A stretch of 64,000 bases of DNA, taken from the NCBI RefSeq assembly GCF_025150565.1, contig NZ_CP102283.1:1-64000 (forward strand). The letters are read 5' to 3'. The position numbers and the translations under genes are program-made. This stretch comes from Granulicatella adiacens ATCC 49175 (GTDB lineage: Bacteria > Bacillota > Bacilli > Lactobacillales > Aerococcaceae). This document shows, piece after piece, positions 53,189 through 61,568 of the stretch. Position 1 is the stretch's first letter, and the number at the start of each line of letters is the position of its first letter. The notes below the pieces were generated by a model. It saw only the letters and a list, made by a program, of their open reading frames with translations. It made no database searches and was not told the origin of the DNA.

Positions 53189-53340
53189 TTATCAACTAAA
53201 CATAATGAGGAAACTGTTAGTTCGTTTCGAGATTGAATTAGAAACATTGATATAGCAAATAAATAATCAGAATCATGAATTAAACAGAATATAAGATATG
53301 TTTAATTCAAAGGGAATAAATCCTAATAGGGAGGTAGGAG
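53189..53340 (+). other. Non-coding gap with a stem-loop before the HNH gene
   Basis: GAATTAAACA (53277-53286) and TGTTTAATTC (53299-53308) form a perfect 10-bp stem with a 12-base loop. There is no U tract, so it is not a terminator. AGGGAGGTAGG then leads to the HNH start. I see nothing else here. Confidence 0.55.
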
Positions 53341-53658
53341 ATGGTTAGAAAAACATTGAATACATCTCGATGGAAAAGATTGAGAAATTATGTAATGGCT
53401 CGTGACGGTTATCGATGTCAAGAGTCACTAAGATACGGACAATCAGTTCCAGCAGAAATGGTTCATCATATTTATCCAGTGAGAGAATATCCTGAACTAG
53501 AATTTGTAGCTTGGAATTTGGTAGCTCTATCGAACTATCAACATAACAAGATGCATAATCGGAACACGGATGAAATTACTAAAAAAGGAAAAGAATGGCA
53601 AAAACGAAAAAAACGAGAATTTGAAAAATTTTATTCAACCCCCCCACTCAAAAATTAA
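53341..53658 (+). CDS. Phage HNH endonuclease
   Basis: This 105-residue HNH protein has the His core VHHIYPVREYPEL and the late N/H positions in NLVALSNYQHNKMHN. HNH proteins beside the terminase help HK97-type phages cut cos DNA. The first CxxC pair of the typical fold is reduced to one Cys (DGYRCQES), so the zinc knuckle may be absent. GGGAGGTAGGAG precedes the ATG. Confidence 0.88.
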   Translation: MVRKTLNTSRWKRLRNYVMARDGYRCQESLRYGQSVPAEMVHHIYPVREYPELEFVAWNLVALSNYQHNKMHNRNTDEITKKGKEWQKRKKREFEKFYSTPPLKN

Positions 53659-53680
53659 ATTTTGGATGACTTGGAATACC

Positions 53681-53716
53681 GGTGGAAAGGACTTTTTCCA
53701 ACCGCGGGGCATTTTA
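53681..53716. other. Candidate cos region
   Basis: Between HNH and the small terminase, a GC-rich CCGCGGGGC (53702-53710) stands in very AT-rich DNA next to an imperfect inverted repeat (TGGAAAGGACTTTTTCCA). cos sites of this phage group lie at this place. The exact cut cannot be seen. Confidence 0.35.
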
Positions 53717-53763
53717 TAGAAAAGGGGTAAAAATCTCAAGGCTTATAGGAAGGAGGACGAGTT

Positions 53764-54132
53764 TTGGCGAGACCAATTACAAAGAAAACAATTGAAAAAG
53801 CAACAGAAAAGAAAATGAAAAGTTTAGGAACTTATCGCAAAGAGTATGCGGACTTAATTAGTATTTATGCCGGCTTGTTATTCCAGTATACAAAGTATGA
53901 AAAAGAACACGCTGAACGGGATTACGAAGTAGCAGAAATTTACGTGAATAAAGCTGGCGCGGAAAACTACAGAAAGATTCCTCTAGTAAATGTTATGGAA
54001 ACTCTGAGACGCGATATTTTAACTTACTCAGATAGGCTCATGCTTAATCCTAAATCGCTAGGAGAAATCATCGCTCAAGATTCAGATTCGTCTATCATCG
54101 ATATTATGAACAAACTTGGTGGTAAGCGATGA
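53764..54132 (+). CDS. terS: Terminase small subunit (P27 family)
   Basis: This 122-residue DNA-recognition subunit of the packaging motor has the P27-like pattern [22 protein letters not shown] followed by [22 protein letters not shown]. It starts at TTG 53764 with AAGGAGG upstream; no ATG is nearby. It overlaps the large subunit by ATGA. Confidence 0.85.
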   Translation: MARPITKKTIEKATEKKMKSLGTYRKEYADLISIYAGLLFQYTKYEKEHAERDYEVAEIYVNKAGAENYRKIPLVNVMETLRRDILTYSDRLMLNPKSLGEIIAQDSDSSIIDIMNKLGGKR

Positions 54133-55880
54133 ATCCATACGTTCAGAGAGCTATCAACTATGCGAACGATGTAATTGATGGAAAAATCGATTCGTGTGAA
54201 GAAAAGATACTTGAAGCTAAACGGTTTTTTAGAGATTTAGAAAATCCAAAGTTCTATCTAAACGAGGATGATATTAACGTAGCTGTTAACTTCATTGAAA
54301 ATGTGATAGTTCATTATCAAGGAGAAGACGTTAGTGCAGTAAGTCTTCGTAATACTCCAATGAAACTTCAAGAATGGCAAATGTTCATTGTGGTTAATCT
54401 TCTAGGATTTTATAAAACTGGAACTATAGAAACTAGGTTTAAAGAATCTCTAGTATTTATTCCACGTAAACAAGGGAAGACAGCTTTCACTGCTTCGCTT
54501 GCTCTATGTAGATCACTAATGGAACGTAAGAGTTCGTCTAAGTGCTACATCGTAGCAGCTGGAATTAGACAATCGCTAGAAGCATTTGGATTTATGCGAT
54601 TTAATGTAGATCGTTGGCATGATAAACATATCAGTATTAAAGATAATAATTCAGAGCATTCCATTACTGGCGAGTTTGGTAAGGAAGGCTCTTTCTTTGT
54701 ACAAGCGCTAGCAAACGATGAATCTCGATTAGATGCATTGAATGGAAACTTCATCATCTTAGATGAGGCACACACTATGCGTAGCTCTAAGAAGTACGGA
54801 AAGATGAAGAAGACATTAAGTGCGTATCGAAATAAGCTGTTATTTATCATCAGCACAGCAGGAGATATTCCAAATGGATTCTTAGCTAATCGCTTGAAGT
54901 ACTGTAAGAAAGTTCTTGAACAGAGTATTGAGAACGACGAACTATTTATTTTTATTTGTAAAGCGAATGAAGATAAAGACGGAATGCCGATTGATTACAT
55001 TTCAGATAAGACATTAAGGATGGCTAATCCTTCATGCGGTGTGACAGTGACTATTGAAGAGTTAAGAGCTGAAGCCGAGATGGCGCTTAATGATCCACAA
55101 ACGCGGATGGAATTTTTCAATACAACATTGAACGTGTTTACCAACTCGATGAATACTTACTTCAATGTGGATGAGTTCATCGCAAGTGACGAGCAGTTCA
55201 ATTGGACAATTGACGAGCTTGCTAAATTGCCGATTAAGTGGTATGGCGGTGCTGATCTTTCTAAAATGCACGACTTAACTGCTGCAGCGCTGGTTGGAGA
55301 GTACGAACACGATGGAAAGAAAATAGATATAGCAGTAACTCATGCATTCTTTCCTATCGTTGCTGCTAAAGAGAAAGCAGAAGATGATGGAATTCCATTG
55401 TTCGGATGGAAAGATGACGGCTGGCTTACGATGAGTAATACAAAAACAGTTTTATACGATGACATTGTAAAGTGGTTCATCAAAATGAGACAGTTAGGTT
55501 TCAATATTCGAAGTGTTGGATTTGATAGAAAATTCGGACGTGAATTTGTTATGAAAATGAAAAAGAATAAATTCAAAATGAAAGACCAACCACAGTTTTT
55601 CTGGAAAAAGTCAGAAGGCTTTAGAAGGATTGAAATGAAAGTTAAAAACAAAGAATTCTACTATGCACATAGTGAAGCATTTGAATACTGTGTAGGGAAT
55701 GTTCGAGCAATTGAAAAAACGGATGATATGATCCAATACGAAAAAGCGGATGGAGATGGTGGAACACAGCGTATTGATATTTTTGATGCAACTGTGTTCG
55801 CAACTGTTCAAATGCTAGAAGAAAAGGACAATAACAATTCTGAAAAAGCTAAAAGCTTTTTTGGGCTGAAAGGAGAATAA
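54129..55880 (+). CDS. terL: Terminase large subunit
   Basis: This 583-residue packaging ATPase/nuclease has a P-loop PRKQGKTA at about 112-119, Walker B IILDEAH with D212-E213, and a C-terminal RNase H-like nuclease with D in [14 protein letters not shown] and D in [10 protein letters not shown]. Its length matches the HK97 group. It is translationally coupled to terS. Confidence 0.95.
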   Translation: MNPYVQRAINYANDVIDGKIDSCEEKILEAKRFFRDLENPKFYLNEDDINVAVNFIENVIVHYQGEDVSAVSLRNTPMKLQEWQMFIVVNLLGFYKTGTIETRFKESLVFIPRKQGKTAFTASLALCRSLMERKSSSKCYIVAAGIRQSLEAFGFMRFNVDRWHDKHISIKDNNSEHSITGEFGKEGSFFVQALANDESRLDALNGNFIILDEAHTMRSSKKYGKMKKTLSAYRNKLLFIISTAGDIPNGFLANRLKYCKKVLEQSIENDELFIFICKANEDKDGMPIDYISDKTLRMANPSCGVTVTIEELRAEAEMALNDPQTRMEFFNTTLNVFTNSMNTYFNVDEFIASDEQFNWTIDELAKLPIKWYGGADLSKMHDLTAAALVGEYEHDGKKIDIAVTHAFFPIVAAKEKAEDDGIPLFGWKDDGWLTMSNTKTVLYDDIVKWFIKMRQLGFNIRSVGFDRKFGREFVMKMKKNKFKMKDQPQFFWKKSEGFRRIEMKVKNKEFYYAHSEAFEYCVGNVRAIEKTDDMIQYEKADGDGGTQRIDIFDATVFATVQMLEEKDNNNSEKAKSFFGLKGE

Positions 55881-55881
55881 A

Positions 55882-57081
55882 ATGGGATTCTTAAACTTTT
55901 TAAAGAAAAGAGAAAAGAAGACTGAAATACGATATGTAACACCTACCCAAATGGAGGATTTACTATTCTTTGATAATTCGTATATTCCATTGAATAAGCA
56001 TCCAGATGTGTTGATAGCAGTCGATAAAATTGCTGATTTGGTATCGAATATGACAATCCAATTGATGGAGAATACGGGAAATGGAGACGTACGGATAAAG
56101 AATAAACTAGCAAGAAAAATCGATATAGAACCATATCGTTATATGACTAGAAAAAATTGGATTTATAAAATTGTAAAAGATTTGTTGCTTGATGGAGACG
56201 GAAATTCTGTAGTACACGTTGGAACAATCCAAGATACAGAATTAATTGGGGAATTAATGCCACTGAATATGAGAAGTGTAAGATTTGTTGATAATCCAAA
56301 TGATGATGGATATCAAATTGAATATGGCAGTGTGACTCTAACGCCTGATGAAGTAATACATTTTGCAATGAACCCTAACCCAAGCCGACCTCATATCGGT
56401 ACAGGATATAGAATCACGTTAAGAGATATAGCAGATAATCTAACGCAGGCTTCAAAAACGAAAAAAAGCTTTATGAGAAATAAAAATATTCCTAGTCTTG
56501 TAGTTAGTGTGAATGGAGATACTGAAGAGTTAACCACAGAAAAAGGAAAAACAGCAATAAAAAATAGTTATTTAAGTAGCGCACAAGCTGGTGACCCGTG
56601 GATAATTCCAGCAGAAATGATAAAAGTAGAACAAGTAAAGCCACTAACACTTAAAGATATAGCAATCAACGAATCAGTAGAAATTGATAAGAAAACAATA
56701 GCTGGACTCATTGGAGTACCAGCTTTTTTCTTGGGCGTAGATAAGTTTGACAAAGAAGAATACAACAACTTTATCAACACAAGAATTATGTCAATTTCTT
56801 TAATCATTTCTCAAACACTCACTAGAGATTTAATCACAAGTGAAAATAAATATTTCCGTTTAAATCCTAGATCGCTTTACTCATATAACATTACTGAATT
56901 GGTTAGTGCCGGAACTCAAATGGTACAAATTGCAGCTTTAAGAAGAAATGAGTTGCGAGATTGGATAGGAATGCCTCCTGATGAAGACATGAATGAAATT
57001 ATCGTACTGGAAAACTATCTTCCACAAAAAGATTTAGGAAATCAAAAAAAATTGAAGGGTGGTGAGAATGATGATGAATAA
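55882..57081 (+). CDS. Phage portal protein (HK97 family)
   Basis: This 399-residue portal forms the dodecameric DNA gate of the capsid. The family start VDKIADLVSNMTIQLME and the block IHFAMNPNPSRPHIGTGYR are visible, followed by the stem and clip region. AAAGGAG precedes the ATG, 1 base after terL. It overlaps the protease gene. Confidence 0.92.
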   Translation: MGFLNFLKKREKKTEIRYVTPTQMEDLLFFDNSYIPLNKHPDVLIAVDKIADLVSNMTIQLMENTGNGDVRIKNKLARKIDIEPYRYMTRKNWIYKIVKDLLLDGDGNSVVHVGTIQDTELIGELMPLNMRSVRFVDNPNDDGYQIEYGSVTLTPDEVIHFAMNPNPSRPHIGTGYRITLRDIADNLTQASKTKKSFMRNKNIPSLVVSVNGDTEELTTEKGKTAIKNSYLSSAQAGDPWIIPAEMIKVEQVKPLTLKDIAINESVEIDKKTIAGLIGVPAFFLGVDKFDKEEYNNFINTRIMSISLIISQTLTRDLITSENKYFRLNPRSLYSYNITELVSAGTQMVQIAALRRNELRDWIGMPPDEDMNEIIVLENYLPQKDLGNQKKLKGGENDDE

Positions 57082-57649
57082 AAGAGAAAGTTATCTTACT
57101 ACCAATTTTAATGCACGTAGTGAAGAAGATGGAAGACTTATCCTCGAGGGCTACTTTATTAAATATGGAGTAGAAACAGAATTGTGGCCAGGCTTCTTTG
57201 AATTGATTGAAAAAAATGCAGTAGATAAAGCATTAGGGAACAAACCTGATGTTAGAGCTTTATTCAATCACGATTCAAATTTGTGTTTAGGAAGAACTGG
57301 AAACAAAACTCTTCAATTAAAGTCAGACAACATTGGACTATTTGGTGTTATTGAAATTAATAGTTCAGATCCTGATGCTGTTGGCGCTCATGCAAGAGTC
57401 CAACGAAAAGACATCGACGGATGTAGTTTTGGTTTTTGGGAAAACGGATATGAAATTATCGAGCGTACTGACGGAACTATCTTAAAGAAAGTTACAGAAA
57501 TGGAACTGATTGAAGTAAGTCCGTGTACATTCCCGGCTTACCCTCAAACAGAAATCGCAGCTAGACAGAAGAATTATGAAGACTACAAAAAGGAAGCATT
57601 AAATATTCGAAAAAATATTTTAAAGGAGAAATTAAAAAATGAAAAATAA
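57068..57649 (+). CDS. HK97-type prohead protease
   Basis: This 193-residue serine protease matures the capsid. The catalytic His is in RALFNHDSN and the Ser in DGCSFGFWE. Three ATGs are in tandem (57068, 57071, 57074) after GGTGGTGAGA, so the exact start is uncertain. It overlaps the portal end by 14 bases. Confidence 0.9.
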   Translation: MMMNKRESYLTTNFNARSEEDGRLILEGYFIKYGVETELWPGFFELIEKNAVDKALGNKPDVRALFNHDSNLCLGRTGNKTLQLKSDNIGLFGVIEINSSDPDAVGAHARVQRKDIDGCSFGFWENGYEIIERTDGTILKKVTEMELIEVSPCTFPAYPQTEIAARQKNYEDYKKEALNIRKNILKEKLKNEK

Positions 57650-58804
57650 AGGTTTAGTTATTAAAGCAAAAATTTCAATGAGAAATAAAAAAATGGATGA
57701 CATTAATAAAGTGTTGGAAGGAATCAACGCACGTTCTGCAGAACTATTATCTGCTATCGAAGCTTCTGAAACAGAAGAAGATTTAGTAGTGCTTGAATCA
57801 CAAGTAGAAGAAGTTCAAAAAGAATTAGATCAAAGAAGTTCTGAAAAAGAAGCGTTAGAAATCGAAATTGAAGAGTTGAATGAAGAATTAAGAACAATCG
57901 AAGGGAAAGAGTTAAGTATGAAAAAAATCGCAACAAACAAACTAATGAGATTGCAGAAACTAGAGAATTGTTGAATGAGTACATTCGAAGCAAAGGACAA
58001 AAACGAGAAGGATTAACAACCGTAGATGGTGGAGCTCTGATTCCGAAAGAAGTACTAGAACCTCAAAAAACAAAAGTTCGAAGTGTAGATTTAAGCAAAT
58101 TAGTACGTGTCGTTCCTGTAACTACTGGTTCTGGGGAATACGCTGTTATCAGCAAATCAAAAAACAAAATGAAAAAAACCTCAGAGTTAGAAAAAAATCC
58201 AGATTTAGCAAAAACTCCAATTAATAAAGTTAATTGGACGGTAGATACTTATCGTGGAGAATTATCAGTATCTAAAGAAATGATTGATGACGCTAATTAC
58301 AACATCATGGGATTAGTGGAAGAAGATGCTGTTAACCAAGAAGTTAATACTAAAAACTTTGAAATTGCATCTATTTTGAAGAGCGCAACTGCTGTTAACG
58401 CTTCAGGATTTGACGGCCTTAAAGATGTAATTAATAAGAAAATTCCATCTGTTTACGATGTTTCTATTGTAGCTACAGATTCTATGTTTAGTGCTTTAGA
58501 TAAAGTGAAAGACAAAGAAGGACGCTATATGTTACAACCAGACCCTACATCTCCTACTGGATATAAATTTAAAAATAAAATTATTTATACTGTACCCGAC
58601 GATTTATTAGGAGCAGAAAACGACATGAAAGCATTCATTGGAGATGTATACGAATTTGTCGCTTTATTTGACCGTGAACAAACTACAGTTAAATGGACAC
58701 CTAATGAAATTTATGGAGAAAAACTAGGTTTATTCTCTCGTTTTGGTTTAACTAAAACAAATGAAGAAGCAGGGGCATTTGTTACTTATACAGATGCAGT
58801 ATAG
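57639..58804 (+). CDS. Major capsid protein (HK97 fold), split by a -1 frameshift
   Basis: The first frame (57639-57974) is the coiled-coil scaffolding-like delta domain (LESQVEEVQKELDQRSSEKE). The second frame, open from 57884 to 58804, carries the capsid fold (GGALIPKEVLEP, WTVDTYRGELSVSKEMIDD, FIGDVYEFVALFDRE). Joining them needs +1 base or a -1 slip at the run of seven A at 57921-57927. The joined sequence then reads MKKNRNKQTNEIAETREL smoothly into the capsid. This is a mutation, a sequencing error or a slippery site. If a lesion, the prophage cannot build capsids. A TTG at 57968 alone would give only the later 278 residues. Confidence 0.85.
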
Positions 58805-58816
58805 GAGGATTAAAGT

Positions 58817-59113
58817 ATGAAATATGTAGTAATTAGAAGTTTTGCTGATATGAATGACTGTTCGGAAGAATTTCCGAACGGTCGTATTTATAATGTAGGA
58901 GATATTTTCCCTACTTCAGGAGTTACTAAAACAAGATTAAGAGAGTTGTCAACATCAGATAATCGAGCGGGCTTTCTATTCATCAAACTAGTTGAAGAAG
59001 GAGATGAAGAAAATGGAGCAACAGAAACACCAGGAACAGAAGACGAAGGAGGAACTGAAGAAACAGCTGATTCAACTGGAGACGACACCGTTACTGGAGA
59101 TACTGAAGGCTAA
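58817..59113 (+). CDS. Phage structural-region protein with acidic tail, 98 residues
   Basis: The N-terminal part (YVVIRSFADMNDCSEEFPNGRIY) has a small-domain look common to proteins following phage capsid genes. The last 40 residues are almost only E, G, T, D and A. The 3' 101 bases also encode the N-terminus of the next protein in another frame. GGAGG precedes the ATG. The function is unknown. Confidence 0.65.
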   Translation: MKYVVIRSFADMNDCSEEFPNGRIYNVGDIFPTSGVTKTRLRELSTSDNRAGFLFIKLVEEGDEENGATETPGTEDEGGTEETADSTGDDTVTGDTEG

Positions 59114-59363
59114 ACTAGGAATTAGTGGGAAATTTAGAGATGAGTATTTAAAACATTTACTCAAATCAGTAATTGATGAACTTTGTAACCAAAAAGGAAT
59201 CACATTAAATCCAGAAAGCTATCACCACATTGATTTTATAGTCGATTATGCAGCGTTTAGATATGACAATAGAGACAACAATATTATTATGCCAAAGCAC
59301 TTACAATATCGATTAAACAATCTCTTGTTGGAAAATTTGAGAGGAAAAGATAATGTGGAATAA
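59013..59363 (+). CDS. Head-tail connector protein
   Basis: This 116-residue protein has the connector core PLLEILKAKLGISGKF followed by helical turns and DYAAFRYDNR. ATG 59013 is the likely start because AAGGAG lies 9 bases upstream. It puts the first roughly 34 codons in a second frame over the acidic tail of the previous gene. A TTG at 58992 is less likely. Confidence 0.75.
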   Translation: MEQQKHQEQKTKEELKKQLIQLETTPLLEILKAKLGISGKFRDEYLKHLLKSVIDELCNQKGITLNPESYHHIDFIVDYAAFRYDNRDNNIIMPKHLQYRLNNLLLENLRGKDNVE

Positions 59364-59670
59364 AGAAATAACTTTAATCAAGAAAGCAATTAATGGAACG
59401 GATGATTTGGGACAACCAATCATCCGTTTATCTAAGAGGAAAGTTTTAGCAACTGAAAAAAGCGTAACTAACAGTATGTTATTTTATGGCGCTCAATTTG
59501 GATATAAGCCTGTATTTGTAGTTTTAATACGATGGTTCGAATATGAAAAAGAATCATTCCTTGAATGCGATGACGTGAAGTACGTAATACGAAGAGCCTT
59601 TAAATCAGAAAAAGATGATTTTATAGAATTACAGTGTGAAGAATTGATAGGTGATAATTTTGAGTTATGA
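59353..59670 (+). CDS. Phage head closure / head-tail joining protein
   Basis: This 105-residue beta-rich protein in the head-tail joining position resembles the head-closure group (start WNKEITLIKKAINGTDDLGQP). It overlaps the connector by 11 bases. Recognition is by position and general fold, not a firm motif. Confidence 0.7.
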   Translation: MWNKEITLIKKAINGTDDLGQPIIRLSKRKVLATEKSVTNSMLFYGAQFGYKPVFVVLIRWFEYEKESFLECDDVKYVIRRAFKSEKDDFIELQCEELIGDNFEL

Positions 59671-60013
59671 TCTTGAATCAGAAATTGCTAAAGCACTTAC
59701 TAATTTTAGTGAAGATGTCGCAAAAGAAATAGATGAATCAGTTGATGAACTAGCTGAAAAAACTGTTTCAAAACTAAAAAGTAATTCACCGAAAAAAACA
59801 GGAGATTACGCTAGCGACTGGAATACTAAAAAAGATAAAAAAGGGAAACGTACTATTTATCAAAAAGAAGAATATAGAATAGCTCATATTCTTGAATTTG
59901 GACACGCAAAAAAAGATGGCGGACGAGTTCCAGCAATAACACACATTAAACCTATTGAAGAAGAAATCATAAAGGAATTTGAAGAAAATATAAGAAGGAG
60001 GTTAGGTAATTAA
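59660..60013 (+). CDS. HK97 gp10-like tail/neck protein
   Basis: This 117-residue protein has the gp10-like pattern EKTVSKLKSNSPKKTGDYASDW and ILEFGHAKKDGG. I chose TTG 59660 because AGGTG lies 7-8 bases upstream; a GTG at 59651 also reads in frame. It connects neck and tail tube. Confidence 0.82.
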   Translation: MSYDLESEIAKALTNFSEDVAKEIDESVDELAEKTVSKLKSNSPKKTGDYASDWNTKKDKKGKRTIYQKEEYRIAHILEFGHAKKDGGRVPAITHIKPIEEEIIKEFEENIRRRLGN

Positions 60014-60334
60014 ATGATTACATTACAGGAACTATATAAAAAGCTAAAAAGTTTAGGAGTGCCAGTACAGTATTATATGTTCCAAGAAGGCCAAGAACCT
60101 AACCTGCCATATATTATTTACTACAATCCATCAGAACAGCATTTAAATGCAGATAACTTCACAATTTTTGTGACTAAAGATGTGATCATTGAAGTTTATT
60201 CAAAGTTTAAAGATTTATCTTTAGAAGAAAAATTAAAAGAATTATTCGACACAAACAAGTTAACGTATACATTCCAAGAAACTTATTTAAAAGATGAAAG
60301 AATGTATATGCTAGCATATCAAATATCATTATAA
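60014..60334 (+). CDS. Tail completion / minor tail protein, 106 residues
   Basis: It follows gp10 directly (AAGGAGG in the gp10 end). Small alpha/beta protein: an N-terminal helix (LQELYKKLKSLGV), then PYIIYYNPSEQHL and DVIIEVYSKFKDL. In this position it should be the tail completion protein that caps the tube. Confidence 0.75.
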   Translation: MITLQELYKKLKSLGVPVQYYMFQEGQEPNLPYIIYYNPSEQHLNADNFTIFVTKDVIIEVYSKFKDLSLEEKLKELFDTNKLTYTFQETYLKDERMYMLAYQISL

Positions 60335-60348
60335 GGAGAGATTAATAA

Positions 60349-60942
60349 ATGGGTGCAGAACAAACACAAACACCAACACAAACACCGCAAGTAGAAAATA
60401 AAGTAACGTTCGGTTTAGAAAACGTACACTGGAGTAAACCAACTGTTCAAGCTGGAGATGAAATTCAATATTCTAAGCCTGAAAAAATGCCAGGGTCGGT
60501 TGAGTTACAATTAGATCCACAAAGTACAGACATCAAATTAAAAGCAGATAATATTGATTATTACGTATCATATTCAAACGATGGATACACAGGCAAATTA
60601 GTGTTTTATAACGTATCAGAAGAATTCCTTCAGTATGCAGTTGGAGAAGAACAAGTTGATGAACTAATTGCTGAAAGAAGTACTTCACAAGGCAATCCTA
60701 TTACACTTATGTTCCAAATCGAAGGTGATAAACGTGCTGTACGACACTGTTTAACTCAAGTAGTTGTTAAACGACCAACTGTAGGTTCAGCTACAAAAGA
60801 TGGAAACAACTTTAATAAAGTAGAACTAAACTTTATTGCTAGTCCACGTCCAAACGATAAGGTTGTTAAATATAAAACATCTAAGAGAACTACAAAAGAA
60901 ATGTATAACAAATTCTTTGATGAAGTTAAAGCTACAATGTAA
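60349..60942 (+). CDS. Major tail tube protein
   Basis: This 197-residue tube protein has an Ala/Gln/Thr-rich start, then FGLENVHWSKP and NVSEEFLQYAVGEEQ, typical of Siphoviridae tube proteins. AAGGAGAG precedes the ATG. It is directly before the tail chaperone pair. Confidence 0.87.
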   Translation: MGAEQTQTPTQTPQVENKVTFGLENVHWSKPTVQAGDEIQYSKPEKMPGSVELQLDPQSTDIKLKADNIDYYVSYSNDGYTGKLVFYNVSEEFLQYAVGEEQVDELIAERSTSQGNPITLMFQIEGDKRAVRHCLTQVVVKRPTVGSATKDGNNFNKVELNFIASPRPNDKVVKYKTSKRTTKEMYNKFFDEVKATM

Positions 60943-60954
60943 AAGGAGATTTAT

Positions 60955-61347
60955 ATGAAACAAACCATTTCAATTAAAGGTAAACAAATCACTTTAGAAA
61001 GCAATGCTTTCACAACTTTGTTATATAAAAAACAATTCAATAAAGACTTCTTTAAAGAATTGCTACTTGTAGCAAAGGTTTTTAACGGACGAAAATCTTT
61101 TTCTTTAGAAGATTTAGATACAGACAGTCTAGAAGCATTTGATTCAGAATTGTTTTATCGTTTATTCTGGATTTTTGCTGTTACTGCTGATCCATCAGTT
61201 CCAGATTATTTAGATTTTTATCGTGTGAACTCGTATTTAGAACTTAAAGACATTATGCAAAATGTCGGGAAACTACTAGAAGTTTCATTAGTTACTAAAA
61301 AAAAACCGACACAAGTGAAGAAGCGAGTGAAGAAGCATTCACGGTAG
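60955..61347 (+). CDS. Tail assembly chaperone gpG-like
   Basis: This 130-residue product is of the short tail chaperone reading frame. It has a helical body (FTTLLYKKQFNKDFFKELL, DSELFYRLFWIFAV) and a short lysine-rich end after the A9 run at 61297-61305. Most ribosomes should make this form. AAGGAG precedes the ATG. Confidence 0.88.
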   Translation: MKQTISIKGKQITLESNAFTTLLYKKQFNKDFFKELLLVAKVFNGRKSFSLEDLDTDSLEAFDSELFYRLFWIFAVTADPSVPDYLDFYRVNSYLELKDIMQNVGKLLEVSLVTKKKPTQVKKRVKKHSR

Positions 61348-61520
61348 AGTCCTTTTTATTATGCTGTAAAGAAAGTGGTTTATCTATTGAAGAGTTAAAA
61401 CACTTAACAGTAGGGGGCGCTTTAGACTTTCAGACAGATTACGTTGAATTACATTCTCAACATAAATCTGAACAAAGCACTTCCAGAAGAGCAACTCAAA
61501 GTGATATGGATAACTTTTAG
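60955..61520 (+). CDS. Tail assembly chaperone gpGT-like (-1 frameshift product)
   Basis: A -1 slip on AAA-AAA-AAA (61297-61305) moves ribosomes to a frame that stays open to TAG at 61518-61520. It adds about 72 residues (starting TDTSEEASEEAFTVESF and ending SDMDNF). This G/GT arrangement before the tape-measure gene is conserved in tailed phages. The overlap, slippery run and position all fit. Confidence 0.85.
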
Positions 61521-61546
61521 GCTACTGAATATCAGTAGCCTTTTTA
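61519..61546 (+). terminator. Intrinsic terminator between gpGT and the tape measure gene
   Basis: GGCTACTGA pairs with TCAGTAGCC around ATA, followed by TTTTT. It is unusual inside a tail operon. It starts at the very stop of the gpGT frame. Confidence 0.8.
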
Positions 61547-61568
61547 ATTTGAAGAAAGGAGTGAGAAA

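Noticed and set aside
57968-58804. Capsid as a normal gene starting at TTG 57968
   Set aside because: No ribosome site is present, and the same frame is open further upstream with family-like sequence that joins the coiled-coil part.
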